DNA of 64,000 bases from Phoenix dactylifera (Eukaryota > Streptophyta > Magnoliopsida > Arecales > Arecaceae): NCBI RefSeq assembly GCF_009389715.1, contig NW_024068240.1, positions 1-64,000 of the forward strand, given 5' to 3'. The notes beneath the pieces were generated by a model. It saw only the letters and a program-made list of their open reading frames with translations. It ran no database searches and was not told the origin of the DNA. Positions 10,337-21,290 of this stretch are shown piece after piece. A program made the position numbers and the translations under genes. Every line of letters starts with the position of its first letter. Within the stretch, counting starts at the first letter, position 1.

Positions 10337-11347
10337 ATGGCTTGTAGATCTACTCTCTCTTCTTTCCTCACTCTCTTCCTCTTCCTTCTGCTGGCGTCGG
10401 CCCCTTACCTTGTCTCCTCCGCCCGCTGCAACAAAGACGACAAGAAGGCCCTGCTCGCCATCAAGGCCGCATTCAATAACGCCTACCATTTCGCCTCCTG
10501 GACGAACGACACCGGCTGCTGCGACTGGTACGACGTCGACTGCGACCCCAAGACCGGCCGCGTCACCGGCCTCTCCCTCTTCCAGGACGACTTCCCCGGC
10601 ACCATCCCCGACGCCGTCGGAGATCTCCCTTATCTCGAGAACCTCGTCTTCCACCATCTCCCCAACCTCGTCGGCTCCATCCCCCCGGCCCTCACCAAGC
10701 TTAAAAACCTCAAGTACCTTGACATCAGCTGGACCAACGTCTCCGGCCCCGTTCCCGCCTTCCTCTCCGAGATCACCTCCCTCACTCAACTCGACCTCTC
10801 CTTCAACCGGCTCTCCGGCTCCATCCCGGCTTCCCTTGGCGACCTCGCCAATCTATCCTCCATCGACATCAGCCGCAACCACCTCACCGGGCCCCTCCCG
10901 CCCGCGCTCTTCCAGAGATCCTCGCAGCAGGGACCATATCTCCGTCTCTCTCACAACAATCTAACCGGTGAGATCCCGCCGGCTTTCGGGAAGCTGGGCT
11001 TCGATCAAATAGACTTGTCGCGGAACCAGTTCACCGGTGACGCCTCCGTCCTCTTCGGCCGGTCCAAGCCGGCACAGCAGATCGATTTGTCGAGGAACCA
11101 GTTCGCGTTCGATCTGACGAACGTGGAGTTCCCCGAGGGCTTGGACTCGGTGGACTTGAACCATAACAGGATCTACGGGAGCATTCCGAACCAGATAACG
11201 AAGTTGGCGAACCTCCAGTTCTTCAACGTGAGTTATAATAGGTTGTGCGGCGAAATCCCCGTTGGAGGAAATATGGGGCGTTTCGACGAGTACTGCTACC
11301 TCCACAACAAGTGCCTCTGCGGAACGCCACTCCCACCTTGCAAGTGA
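10337..11347 (+). CDS. PGIP: Polygalacturonase-inhibiting protein (secreted LRR protein)
   Basis: 336 residues, the usual PGIP size, no intron. Residues 1-29 form a signal peptide (hydrophobic [12 protein letters not shown], cleavage likely after SSA), so the protein is sent to the cell wall. The N-terminal cap has C31 and the CCDWYDVDC cysteines. About ten plant-type LRRs follow with the LxxLxxLDLSxNxLxGxIP pattern (for example [16 protein letters not shown] and [13 protein letters not shown]). A C-terminal cysteine cap [16 protein letters not shown] closes the protein. Several NxS/T sites allow glycosylation. There is no transmembrane or kinase domain, so it is not a receptor kinase. PGIPs bind and slow fungal or insect endo-polygalacturonases. 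I chose the ATG at 10337 because the signal peptide starts there and the TATA box lies downstream of the ATG at 10232. An FOR1-like floral LRR protein of the same family is the alternative. Confidence 0.93.
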   Translation: MACRSTLSSFLTLFLFLLLASAPYLVSSARCNKDDKKALLAIKAAFNNAYHFASWTNDTGCCDWYDVDCDPKTGRVTGLSLFQDDFPGTIPDAVGDLPYLENLVFHHLPNLVGSIPPALTKLKNLKYLDISWTNVSGPVPAFLSEITSLTQLDLSFNRLSGSIPASLGDLANLSSIDISRNHLTGPLPPALFQRSSQQGPYLRLSHNNLTGEIPPAFGKLGFDQIDLSRNQFTGDASVLFGRSKPAQQIDLSRNQFAFDLTNVEFPEGLDSVDLNHNRIYGSIPNQITKLANLQFFNVSYNRLCGEIPVGGNMGRFDEYCYLHNKCLCGTPLPPCK

Positions 11348-11498
11348 TGAAGGAAATATGGTCGATGGCATGGACTCCTGGAATATAAGAACGTTTGTTT
11401 CCTGTCAGATTATTTGTTGTAGCAGTAATGTTCGTGAATGAATAAGGAAGGTGGAGTTAAATGCCGATTTGACCAAGAAAAAAAAAAAAAAAAAAAAA
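11348..11498 (+). other. PGIP 3' UTR ending in a genomic A21 run
   Basis: About 130 bp after the stop there is a near-canonical poly(A) signal region (GAATGAATAAGG, 11438-11449), then 21 consecutive A residues at 11478-11498. The layout (intronless gene, AATAAG about 35 bp before a pure A tract) looks like a copied mRNA tail. However, the A run also abuts the foldback structure and may belong to that insertion. Confidence 0.45.
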
Positions 11499-11640
11499 GG
11501 GGAAACTAATGTCCGGTCCATTCTTTGACCGGACTGTAATGTTTAATCCCTGTTGAACATAACTTTAACAACCGGTCCATACCCATTTCCAATGCATAAT
11601 AAATTTTCATAAAAAGACCATAATGCCCTTCACCTCCTTC
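11499..11640 (+). repeat. Left terminal inverted repeat of the foldback element
   Basis: Starts GGGGAAACTAATGTCCGG and contains TTGACCGGACTGTAATG and AATCCCTGTTGAAC. The reverse complement of 16660-16821 starts GGGTAATTAATTCCCC and holds the same ordered words with roughly 60 percent identity by eye. Confidence 0.5.
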
Positions 11641-12840
11641 ATCTTCATTTTCCCTTTTTTTCCCCTGTTTTGAATCCTATTCCTTCCGAGCCATCCCGTA
11701 AGGTCCGCGTGTGCCCATTCCGCTTCCGCATCATCGGCTCCGATCTCCACGCTAAGTGTGACTCCCTCTCCGCCGCCGTCTCCGCCGCCGCCTCCCTTGC
11801 CCTCGACCTCCACCGGTGCTTCTTCCCCACCGTCGCCGCCCGTGAGAGAATCCGGAGGAGAAAGGATCTCGGCCGCGCTCCACCGGCCACGTCGCCGAGC
11901 CACCGCCGGGCTCGGCACTCTTCCGGCGCCGCTAGCCTCGCGGGAGGAGAAGGAGGGAGGAGAATAAAGAAGAAAGAAGAAGAGGCATCGGGAAGAAGAG
12001 AAGAAAAAAAGGAAAAAAAATGAAAAAAAAGAAAAGAAAAGAAAAAGAAAGAAAAAAAGAAAAATAAATAAATGTATAAATGTATAAATAAATAAATATA
12101 TATATATATGAATGAACGAATAAATAAATAAATAAGATAATAAATTAATATATTTTAATAAAATAAAATAAAAAATAAATAAATAACGACCGGCACTTTT
12201 CCTGCGTCGCCGGCGTCGCGGGAGGAGAAGAAAGGAGGAAGGAGAAGAAGGAAGAAAGAAGAAGAAGCTTCGGAAAGGAGAGAAGAAAAAAGAAAAGAAA
12301 AAAAGAAGAAAAAGGAAAGAAGAAAAAAAGAAATAAATAAATAAATAAATAAATGCATATAAAAATATATCTATGAATGAACGAATAAAGAAATAAATAA
12401 ATAATTAAGATAATAACTAAATATATTTCAATAAAATAAATAAATAAATAAATAAATAAATAAGGAGGGAGGAGAAGAAGAGAAGAAAAAAGAAAAGAAA
12501 AAAAAGAAGAAAAAGGAAAAAAAAGAAAAGAGAAAAGGAAAGAAAAAGGAAGAAAAGAAGAAAAAAGAAAAATAAATAAATAAATGCATAAATAATTATA
12601 TCTATGAATGAATAAATAAATAAATAAATAAGATAATAACTAAATATATTTCAATGAAATAAAATAAAAATAAATAAATAAGATGGGAGGAGAAGAATAG
12701 AAGAAAAAAGAAAAGAAAAAAAAAGAAAGAAAAGGAAAGAAAAAGAAAAAAAAAGAAGGAAAAGGAAAGAAAAAGAAGAGAAGGAAAGAAAAAGAAGAAA
12801 AAGAAGAAAAGAAAAGAAAAAGGAAGAAAAAGGAAAATAA
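11641..12840 (+). repeat. Left arm: GC-rich cassettes, GA tract and (AAAT)n
   Basis: A GC-rich cassette around 11880-11960 (GCCGGCG words and CTCGCGGGAGGAGAA) is followed by purine-only GAAGAAAGAAGAA runs and AAATAAATAAAT runs. A shorter version recurs near 12190-12350, and purine plus AAAT runs without the GC-rich part recur near 12460-12690. The complementary series occurs on the right side. No coding sequence is supported. Confidence 0.65.
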
Positions 12841-15290
12841 TCAGTGAGTGACAGTTAGGTTAGTAAGCTTGGTACACATGTAAGTATGACACATATTTAA
12901 GTAATCTTAGCACACGGTTAGTCAATATTTGAACACTTAATCTAGTCTAGCACACGGTTAAATCTTTCTTAACTGTGTGCCGAGAAGATTTAACTATGTG
13001 TTAGGTTAGATTAAGTATTCAAATATTGATTAACTGTGTGCCAAGCTTACTTAAATGTGTGCCATGGTATATTACCTGTGTGCCAAACTTCTCTGCACAC
13101 ACTTAAATCTTCTCTGCACATAGTTAAGTGTTCTATGCATCACATTTCTTTCATTCTCTTCGTTTTCTTTCCTTTTTCTTCTTCTTTTTTTCTTTTTTTT
13201 TCCTTTCTTCTTTTTCTTTCCTTTTTCTTCTTTTTCTTTCCTTTTCTTCCTTTTTCTTTTATCTTCTTCTTTTTCTTTCCTTATTTGCTTTCTCTTTCCT
13301 TTTTTTCTTTTTCTTTCCTTTTTTTTCTTCTTTTTCTTTCCCTCTCTTCTTTTTCTTTCCTGCTTCTTTTTCTTTCCTTCTCTGCATACAGTTAAGTATT
13401 CTCTGCATCACACAGTTAAATGTGTGCAGAAAAAACTTAATTGTGTACAGAGAACACTTAACTGTGTGCATCATACAGTTAAGTATTTTTTGTATACAAT
13501 TAAGTCTTCTCTGTACATACTTAAATCTTTTATTCACACAGTTAAGTGTTCTATGCATCACATTTCTTTCATTCTCTTCATTTTCTTTCCTTTTTCTTCT
13601 TTTTTTTTTCTTTTCTCTTTTTCTTTCCTTTTTCTTCTTTTTCTTTCCTTTTCTTCCTTTTGTATCTTCTTCCTTTTCTTTCCTTTTTTTCCTTTTCTTT
13701 CCTTTTTTTCTTTTTCTTTCCTTTCTTCCTTTTCTTCTTTTTCTTTCCTTATTTGCTTTTTCTTTCCTTTTTTCTTTTTCTTTCCTTTGTTTCTTCTTTT
13801 TCTTTCCCTCTCTTTTTTTTCTCTCCTTCTCTGCATCACACAGTTAAATGTGTGCAAAGAAAACTTAATTGTGTACAGAGAATACTTAACTGTGTGCATC
13901 ATACAGTTAAGTATTTTTTTGTATACAATTAAGTCTTCTCTGCACATACTTAAATCTTTTATGCACACAGTTAAGTGTTCTATGTATCACATTTCTTTCA
14001 TTCTCTTCATTTTCTTTCCTTTTTCTTCTTCTTTTTTTTCTTTTTTTCTTTTTCTTCTTTTTCTTTCCTTTTTCTTCTTTTTCTTTTCTTTTTCTTCTTT
14101 TTCTTTCCTTTTCTTCCTTTTTCTTTTATCTTCTTCCTTTTCTTTCCTTTTTTCCTTTTCTTTCCTTTTTTTCTTTTTCTTTCCTTTTTTTCCTTTTCTT
14201 CTTTTTTTTCCTTATTTGTTTTTTCTTTCCTTTTTTTCCTTTTCTTTTCTTTTTTTTCTTCTTTTTCTTTCCCTCTCTTCTTTTTCTCTCCTTCTCTGCA
14301 TACAGTTAAGTATTCTCTACATCACACAGTTAAATGTGTGCAAAGAAAACTTAATTATGTATAGAGAACACTTAACTGTGTGCATCATACAGTTAAGTAT
14401 TTTTTGTATACAATTAAGTCTTCTTTGCACATACTTAAATCTTTTATGCATACAGTTAAGTGTTCTATGCATCACATTTCTTTCATTCTCTTCGTTTTCT
14501 TTCCTTTTTCTTCTTCTTTTTTTTTTCTTTTTCTTCTTTTTCTTTCCTTTTTCTTCTTTTTCCTTCTTTTTTCTTCTTTTTCTTTCCTTTTTTCCTTTTC
14601 TTCTTTTTTTCCTTATTTGTTTTTTCTTTCCTTTTTTCCTTTTCTTTCCTTTTTTCTTTTTCTTTCCTTTTTTTCTTCTTTTTCTTTCCATCTCTTCTTT
14701 TTCTCTCCTTCTTTGCATACAGTTAAGTATTTTCTACATCACACAGTTAAATGTGTGCAAAGAAAACTTAATTGTGTACAGAGAACATTTAACTGTGTGC
14801 ATCATACAGTTAAGTGTTTTTTGTATACAATTAAGTCTTTTCTGCACATACTTTAATCTTTTATGCACACAGTTAAGTATTCTATGCATCACACAGTTAA
14901 ATTAAGTATTTTCTGTACATAATTAAGTCTTCTCTGCACACACTTAAATCTTCTCTGCACACAGTTAAGTATTCTCTATACATAATTAAGTCTTTTCTGC
15001 ACATACTTAAATCTTTTCTGCACACAGTTAAATGTTCTATACATCACACAGTTAAGTTGAATATTCTATGCACACAATTAAATATTCTCTGCACATACTT
15101 AAATCTTTTCTGCATATAGTTAAGTGTTCTATGCACAGTTAAGTATGTGCAGAGAACACTTAATTGTTTACAAAGAACACTTAATTGTGTGCATCACACA
15201 GTTAAGTGTGTGCAGAGAAGACTTAATTGTGTGCATCACACAGTTAAGTGCTCTCTGTACACAATCAAGTCTTATTTGCACACACTTAAA
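12841..15290 (+). repeat. Minisatellite core: ACACAGTTAAGT units and CT tracts
   Basis: Words like CTGCACACAGTTAAGT and TGTACATAATTAAGTC repeat with short periods. They are organised into about four larger units, each ending with CATCACATTTCTTTCATTCTC (starts near 13138, 13556, 13985 and 14469) followed by 200-300 bp of CTTTTTCTTTCC pyrimidine tract. Units are 418-484 bp long and very alike. Long ORFs here encode only F/S/L homopolymer-like strings and are artefacts of the pyrimidine tracts. Confidence 0.85.
12908..13043. repeat. Imperfect palindrome in the minisatellite core
   Basis: The left arm from 12908 (TAGCACACGGTTAGTCAATA...) and the reverse complement of the right arm ending at 13043 (TGGCACACAGTTAATCAATA...) match at most positions over about 60 bp, with a loop of roughly 14 bp near 12970-12982. 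It can form a strong cruciform or hairpin. Confidence 0.7.
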
Positions 15291-16052
15291 TTTTCTTTTT
15301 CTTTTATTTTCTTATGTTTTTTTTTCTTTTCTTTTTTCTTTCTTTTTTCTTCTTTTCTTTTTTTTCTTTTCTTTTTTTCTTTTTCTTTCCTTTTCTTCTT
15401 TTTTTCTTTTCTTTTTTTTTCTTCTTCTCTTCTTCCTTTCTTCTTCTTTCTTCCGGCGGCGCCGGAAAGGGGTCGAGCCGTGGCGGCCCCCTTTCTCTTT
15501 TTTTTCTTTTATTTATTCATTCATTCATTCATTTATTTATATTTATTTATTTATTTATATATTTATTTATTTATTTTTCTTTTTTTTTGTCTTTCCTTTT
15601 CTTTTTTTCCTTCTTCTTTCTTCTCTTCTTCCCTCCTTCTTCTTTCTTCTTTTTTCTCCTCCCGCGAGCCGGCGGCGCCGGAAGGGGGCCACGGGAGGGG
15701 GCGGGGCCGCCGTCGGCGGCGGCTGGCCAGCGGAGAACACCTCTCCTCCCGCGAGGCTGGCGGCTCCGGAAAGGGGCTGGGCCGCGGCGGACGCGGGAGG
15801 AGGGCGGGCCGCGGCCGGTGACGGCCGCAGGAGGGGGCTCGTGAAGGGGCGCGGCCGTGGGAGGGGGCTCGAGAGGGGGCAAGCTTGGGCTGGCGGCGGT
15901 CGCGGGAAGGAGCTCAGGTGGGGGTGGAATGTGGGCCATGGCGGCCGCAGAAGGAGGCCGTGGGAGAGGGCTTGACCGTGGCGGCTTTATTTATTTATTT
16001 ATTATAATTATTTTATTTTATTAGAATATATTATTTATTCATTCATTTATTT

Positions 16053-16087
<35 letters not shown>

Positions 16088-16659
16088 TTTTTCTTTTCTT
16101 TCTTTTTTCTTTCCTTTTCTTTTTTTTTCCTCCTCCTTTTTTCTTCTCTTCTTCCCTTCTTCTTCTTTCTTCTTTTTTCTCCTCCCGCGAGCCGGCGGTG
16201 CCGGAAGGGGGCCGAGCCGTGGCGGCCGTTGGAGGGGGCCGCGGGAGGGGGTGGGGCCGCCGTCGGCGGCGGCTAGCCAGCGGAGAACACCTCTCCTCCC
16301 GTGAGGCCGGCGGCTCCGGAAAGGGGCTGGGCCGCGGCGGACGCGGGAGGAGGAAGCGGCCGGCGACGGCCGCAGGAGGAGGCTCGTGAAGGGGCGGGGG
16401 CATGCCTGGCGGCACGGCCGTGGGAGGGGGCTCGGGAGGGGGCAAGCCGGGGCTGGCGGCGGTCGTGGGAGGGAGCTCAGGTGGGGCGGAACGTGGGAGG
16501 GGGCTCGGAAGGGAGCGAAGCCGCGGTAGGGGGCTCGGGAGGGGGCGAGCTAGGGTCGGCGGCGGCCGCGGGAGAGAGCTCGGGCGGGGACAGGCGGGGA
16601 TGGGTAGTGGTCGCGGCGGCCATGCATTTTTTTTCTTGTTCTTCTCGGAATGTTAGATC
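15291..16659 (-). repeat. Right arm: CT tract, (TTTA)n and GC-rich cassettes
   Basis: This is the inverted counterpart of the left arm: pyrimidine-only tract, TTTATTTA runs (15520-15580 and 15985-16095), and a cassette CTCCTCCCGCGAGCCGGCGG appearing at about 15655 and 16180. 15790-16620 is a G-rich tandem of GGGAGGGGGCTC-type units. ORFs encoding G/R/A strings are compositional. Confidence 0.65.
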
Positions 16660-16821
16660 AAAAGGGGCAAGGGCATTTTTGGTATTTTTTGAAAAAAAAG
16701 AAAGAAGCTAAGGGACCGGGAATTAAAGTTGGTGGAGATACCGGACCAAAGGTTTTAAGACCGGTCAACAGGGATTTTTTGTTATAGCACGGTCTTTTGA
16801 AGGGTGGGGAATTAATTACCC
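16660..16821 (-). repeat. Right terminal inverted repeat of the foldback element
   Basis: Inverted match of 11499-11640. It is followed by A10 (16822-16831) and the second copy of the 14-bp direct repeat. Confidence 0.5.
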
Positions 16822-16843
16822 AAAAAAAAAATAAGGAAGGTGG

Positions 16844-17210
16844 TTCGAGAGAATAACTCATGAAGCTGAAATAACTTTTTAAATGATAAGATTTCCGAGG
16901 TCTCCTTTTGAATAAAGAATTTAATGATTAAGTTACCATCAAGTGCGATATTGACTACTACGGTGGTTGGTCGCTTTTCGAATCCTGTTTGCCGTGGTAT
17001 TGGCAATATATAGCACCTTGTTTGGCTTGCGACGAACAAATGGACCTTTGGAGAGAGAGCCACCCGAATGGTAGTGGAGAGAGCACCCGAGTGGTAGTGG
17101 AGAGAGCGCGGCTACCGGTGATGGAGGTCTCTCAAACAAGCTATTTGGATAGATCTTTGATAACTCGAGGTATCTGGAGCTCTACTTCTACTCATTAAGC
17201 ATCCTGTATA
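16844..17210. other. Spacer, no gene recognised
   Basis: It contains a short local repeat (GAGAGAGCCACCCGAATGG and GAGAGAGCACCCGAGTGG near 17050-17090). It may be the decayed upstream part of the LINE fragment that follows. Confidence 0.35.
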
Positions 17211-17666
17211 GTGTTTTTCATCAGAAAGCCTCCATCATCGAGTTTTCTCAAAGTTAACTTCGATGGTTGCGTCCTGCAGAATGGAGAGAGAGGTGGTGCG
17301 GACTTTGTTGTTAGGGGCCCGGACTCCAAAGTGATTGTTGCTAGGAGTTACCAGCTCTTTGACACCTCCATACCAGGGGCGGAGCTAAGAGCAGCCTGGT
17401 ATGGACTGAGTTTTGTGCGGCGTGCGTTGCAGACCAAAGATATTCTCTTGGAGGGTGATTCGGCGACGGACATTAAATGAATTCTACAGAAATCAGGTGG
17501 GGTCGATGATCACCACCCACTGTTGAGAAACATCTGAGCCATGTTGGGTGATGGGATACTTATCCTGGCGAAGCATGTGTTCAAGAAGGCGAATGGAGAT
17601 GCAAGCTTTCTTTGTCGCCAACCATTCAAGAAACCACCTATGGGTGCAAGAGGCGGACGTACTTAG
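17211..17666 (+). pseudogene. RNase H domain remnant of a plant LINE
   Basis: The frame reads KPPSSSFLKVNFDGCV, then GGADFVVRGPDSKVI, AELRAAWYGL and LLEGDSAT. These are the first three acidic positions of a plant RNase H-like domain (RVT_3 type) in order: D in NFDG, E in AELRAA, D in EGDSAT. The same frame continues past TGA at 17478-17480 and a second TGA near 17536, into a recognisable C-terminal end (HPLLRNI, KHVFKKANGDAS). Two in-frame stops make it dead. RVT_3-type domains also occur in stand-alone plant genes, but the AAATAAAT tail downstream favours a LINE. Confidence 0.75.
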
Positions 17667-17724
17667 GTTCTCCGTGATATACTGATTTTTGACTTTTTTG
17701 GTTGTATTCGTTATAATACTTCCG

Positions 17725-17757
17725 TTTCAGCAAAATAAATAAATAAATAAATAATTA
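17725..17757 (+). repeat. LINE 3' tail
   Basis: TTCCGTTTCAGCAAAATAAATAAATAAATAAAT is the 3' end of the element whose RNase H lies just upstream. The inverse word TTTTGCTAAAAC marks two other LINE ends at 21160 and 23062. Confidence 0.65.
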
Positions 17758-18614
17758 GTTTTTAAAAATAATATAATCAGATGTAATATAATTAAAAATA
17801 GAAGAAGGCAAAGGGCAGGGAGGATGGGACTAAGGCTGTTGTCTCTCTTTTTTATCTCTTTCAGTTCCAATTAAATAAAGATGAGCAAACAGCACCAACT
17901 CCCCGACCAGCTAACACGAGAGTGAAGAAGGAGATCTAACTCTCCCAGAAGCTCACGTGGCCGGGATAGAGCGTCTCAACCAAACCATCGTCTAAAAATA
18001 GCATTTGGAATTTTATCCGGGATAATGCGGGTTAAAACTCCTTTTAAACTTATTCCAAACGTGGTTTTAAGTTTCCAGCCCTTGCCTGGGCCCGACTAGT
18101 CCTACCCATTGTATCCCATTGTCAGCTTAGAAATAATCAACAAAGAACTCATGATCATTGCAAAATATGAATTCCAACTCCCTCTTTTTCCTGATATATT
18201 ACACTAAACACCTGAGCTTCTTAAGGGCGTCTCCTGCGGAAAAGGAACCAACAGTACTGGGAGTGCATCTGCATGCATATGTATATGTGGTGCCAATCTG
18301 AATCAAGTTAATACATACCTTTGGCTATCTCCTGCATGACGAGCGCATCAGATATTGAAATACGAGCGAACAACCACAACGCATGATAAATTGGCACCAC
18401 ATCATATTGAAAATAGCATGTCGGCAAACAGCAACCTAACAACTGAAAAAGACATGAAATCCAAATGTAACATACGTACAAAATGTGCTTTGTGTTTGGC
18501 CATGAAGATATTGTTATGCAAAAACCTTTTTAGGCGTATGTGTGCAGGTCATTCGTGTATAAGACTTGCATATTTGCCTGTGCAACTTAATTATACAATA
18601 AAAACAAATATTGC
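17758..18614. other. AT-rich spacer
   Basis: No gene recognised. Small ORFs lack domain-like features. Confidence 0.5.
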
Positions 18615-19455
18615 TGTTGTGGTTGAAATTTGGCCTGAGGGTGACCACGCTGGAGGAAGCCAAGAAGATGCCGGTTGGGACGGAGAAAGGGAGCCACCTT
18701 CTGCAGTCCGGGATACCCGCACAAAGTCTTGGCCGGAGATTCCGGCGAAGACCCTCCGATGACTAAGTTAGCCGGGCCTTTTGAGAGGTTTCTTAGTGCC
18801 TTTGATGGCCTCTTATGGCTTAAGAATGCTTGTAATAGCTTACTGAAGGCCTTTCCCTACCTTCTTTTTATAAGGTGAGGGTCTGGGTCGTTATCTGAAG
18901 TCTCGGGCTGAGCTGTGAATAGCTGGCTATTAGTTGAAGGCGTCATGAATCACGGAGATCAATCCGCATGCGGAGGATTCAGGAGATATCTTTCTAGATT
19001 TGTTCTGAGGATCCACAGGATCTTCGATGAAGATTCGGAGTATGGCTCTTGGCAGGTCTGGCAGAGTATGTCTCTTGGCAGCAAGCACAGCTGGAGCAGC
19101 AAAGCATGGTCCTTGGTTGGCACGTCAAGCAAGCAATGATTCGTAGAAAGAGGCTGGCGAGGCTGGGATGTTCGGCTACATGTGGGGACGTACGTAGGCG
19201 CGCGCACAGGTGTAGCTGCGGGCGAGGTCGAGCAAGCTTGGAGGCTGCGGCATATGCTTGGCGAGGTCGGCTCGGCCATCGGTGGGGGCTTAGGTCGGCC
19301 TGGCCTCTGGTCGAGGTTGGCTCGGCTTTCGGGGCGTTCAAGGTCGGCCTAGCTCTCAGCGGGACCGATGTCTGGTCTGCTTGGCTCTGAGGTCTGCTCG
19401 ACAGAAATTGGGTGGTTCCATGCTACAGCAGGACGATCCATTTTGCTTTCCATCA
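18615..19455 (+). repeat. Solo LTR, family S copy 1
   Basis: An 841-bp block, TGTTGTGG...CATCA, is closely related to 58713-59548. Shared landmarks in order are: GGAAGCCAAGAAGA, CACAAAGYCTTRGCCGGAGATT, a TATA-like TTTTTATAAGGTGAGGG near 18868, tandem GAGGTCGGCTCGGC-type units (19260-19390), and AGGACGATCCATTTTGC at the end. Flanks are ATTGC (18610-18614) and GTTGC (19456-19460), a five-base duplication with one mismatch. No internal region is present. Confidence 0.72.
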
Positions 19456-20168
19456 GTTGCTAAAATATATTGCTATCATTGTTAGGCAGTACAAAAAAAA
19501 AAAGGCAAAAAAAAAACTAAAGGATCGATATCAGAACTTGCACCATCTTTCCGATATCCGTAGCATGTTTTAGTGGAACAAAACAGAATGACGAAGTCAT
19601 TAACTAATCATTTGACCGTCAAAGCTTAAGCCTAGGGGGAATGAATAAAAAATATGTATTATGATTAATACTCTCCTTCACATAGGATAATACATGTGGA
19701 AACTGCACCTCGTGCAAAATAATAGATGGATTTATAAATAAATAAAAAAAAGGAAATTCGAACTTATGATCTCTAGTAATCTAAGCTATGATATCAATTT
19801 AACTGGCCACTTGGTCTCAATAATTTAAGCTACAAATAATGAATCCATAATGTTTATCATTAAACCAAAGAGCAGAAAAAGCTTTCACAAAAATACAACA
19901 TCAGTCAAGAATTTTCCTTGACTAAGAAATTTAAGTATATGACCACGACTAAAAGTTTACATGAATTTTTGCTCATATATCTCTACAAATTTGATTTATT
20001 ATTTGTCCATCAATATTCCTATTTGCACATATTTCTCAATTCAACCTATTTTCTAGATAATATTGTCTCTATCATATTCCTGGCTGATGGTATTAGTAAA
20101 TAACTAGTTGAAGTATAAAATTATTTTATCGTTGTTTTGCATAGAGTGCCCTTGAAAAATTTTAAAAC

Positions 20169-20171
<3 letters not shown>
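19456..20171. other. AT-rich spacer
   Basis: No gene or clear element seen. Confidence 0.5.
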
Positions 20172-20203
<32 letters not shown>

Positions 20204-20264
20204 TTTGGACATTCCGCACCAGAGTTATTTAAAATCTCTTTTCTTGAATATATATATATATATA
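20172..20264. repeat. (GA)n and (TA)n microsatellites
   Basis: A pure GA run at 20172-20200 and an AT run at about 20248-20264, 48 bp apart. Confidence 0.9.
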
Positions 20265-21150
20265 AGTTAATTATGTTTTGATCTATTGATAGCAATGCTA
20301 CCTTATAAATGTCTTAGTCGATATAAAAGAAATTATGCCCTATACCACATGCACCATATGGCATTGTACCGTACCAATTATCTCATCTCGTTTCTTACGC
20401 TGAGCTTGTTAATTGGTCTACAAGAACGATATAAGGTGGTTGGCTGCGGTGCATACATGCATGATGTTGAGTATAATTTTTTCCAGTATAATCTAAAGCA
20501 TGGCTAGTCCTTCTAACTTTTTCCACCCTTCTAAACTAGCGTGGCCTCTTGCAGGTTAAAATATGGAGAGACGTTTTGAGGATAACGATCCAGTCGGGCT
20601 CGGCAACCGTGAGTTTCCCGAGATATGGAAAGAAAACACGTTTGCCATTATTGCATGCTGCGTGGTCCTCTAACTAGCTGCGAACCATCATCCAAATCAA
20701 CCAATCGCCTTCTAGAACTAGAATTCTTGCCATCAAGATACAGTCGGTCAGTCAAACCAATCAAATAACTCAGCCCCCGTCCAACCTCGTGTGCCTACCT
20801 AACTGCGTTCCCAGACCGGACCCAACACCATGGTTCACCGCATGGAACATCCTCCTGATTCTATACAATTAAATTGTCAAGCGCAAATCGTACCTCCCTG
20901 AGACCCAGTAGCAACCTACCACCAGGTCGACCGCTGCAAAAATTATGCGCGTTCTCCGACTCTATTGCAGGCTCCAGCGCGTATCCATATATGCATGTCG
21001 TTTTGGACCGTTCCGTTCGCGTGGCCAACCTTGCACCACCTTTTTTTTTTTTTTTCCCTCAAATGCACTTGCTGCCGCAATCCTTTACCCATCTCCCTTT
21101 GGGATAGGATGCGCCCACCGGCACACACCGATTGACCGGACCGCCCATTT
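20265..21150. other. Spacer, no gene recognised
   Basis: Somewhat GC-richer from 20560 to 21000 than its surroundings, with a T15-like run near 21040. No supported coding frame. Confidence 0.45.
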
Positions 21151-21290
21151 TTTTTTTTTCTTTTGCTAAAACAGATGGATCATATCTGATGAGTATGGAT
21201 GCACCCAATAAAATCAAAAATCAGAATACCTCAAAAAGCTAAGGACAACTCTCCATCACCAACCCACAAGATACTACTGGAGTAACTGGC
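21151..21290 (-). mobile_element. Truncated LINE 3' end
   Basis: A T-rich run followed by CTTTTGCTAAAACAGAT at 21160, then GAGTATGGATGCACCCAATAAAAT, and later CATCACCAACCCACAAGAT. The same landmarks in the same order occur at 23051-23178, so this is a second copy on the minus strand. I found no target duplication. Confidence 0.6.

Larger units (their letters stand above)
11455..16829. mobile_element. 5.4-kb foldback-like insertion next to PGIP
   Basis: The 14-mer AATAAGGAAGGTGG occurs at 11441-11454 and again at 16830-16843, like a target-site duplication. Inside, the outermost ~150 bp are imperfect inverted repeats (11499-11640 against 16660-16821; both contain AATCCCTGTTGA and the ACCGGTCC/GGTCCGGT words and end near ATGCCCTT). 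Further in, the left arm is GA-rich with (AAAT)n and GC-rich cassettes. The right arm is CT-rich with (TTTA)n and the complementary cassettes. No transposase is seen. It could be a Mutator-like element with long inverted ends (an A9-A10 run on both sides would serve as a 9-bp duplication) or a retroposed segment with a terminal A tail. Confidence 0.5.

Noticed and set aside
13424..14905. 493-codon F/S/L-rich ORF and neighbours
   Set aside because: Encoded by CTTTTTCTTTCC tracts; pure composition artefact.
15124..16711. ORFs of 122-283 codons rich in G, R, A and P
   Set aside because: Encoded by GC-rich tandem cassettes on both strands at once; no domain.
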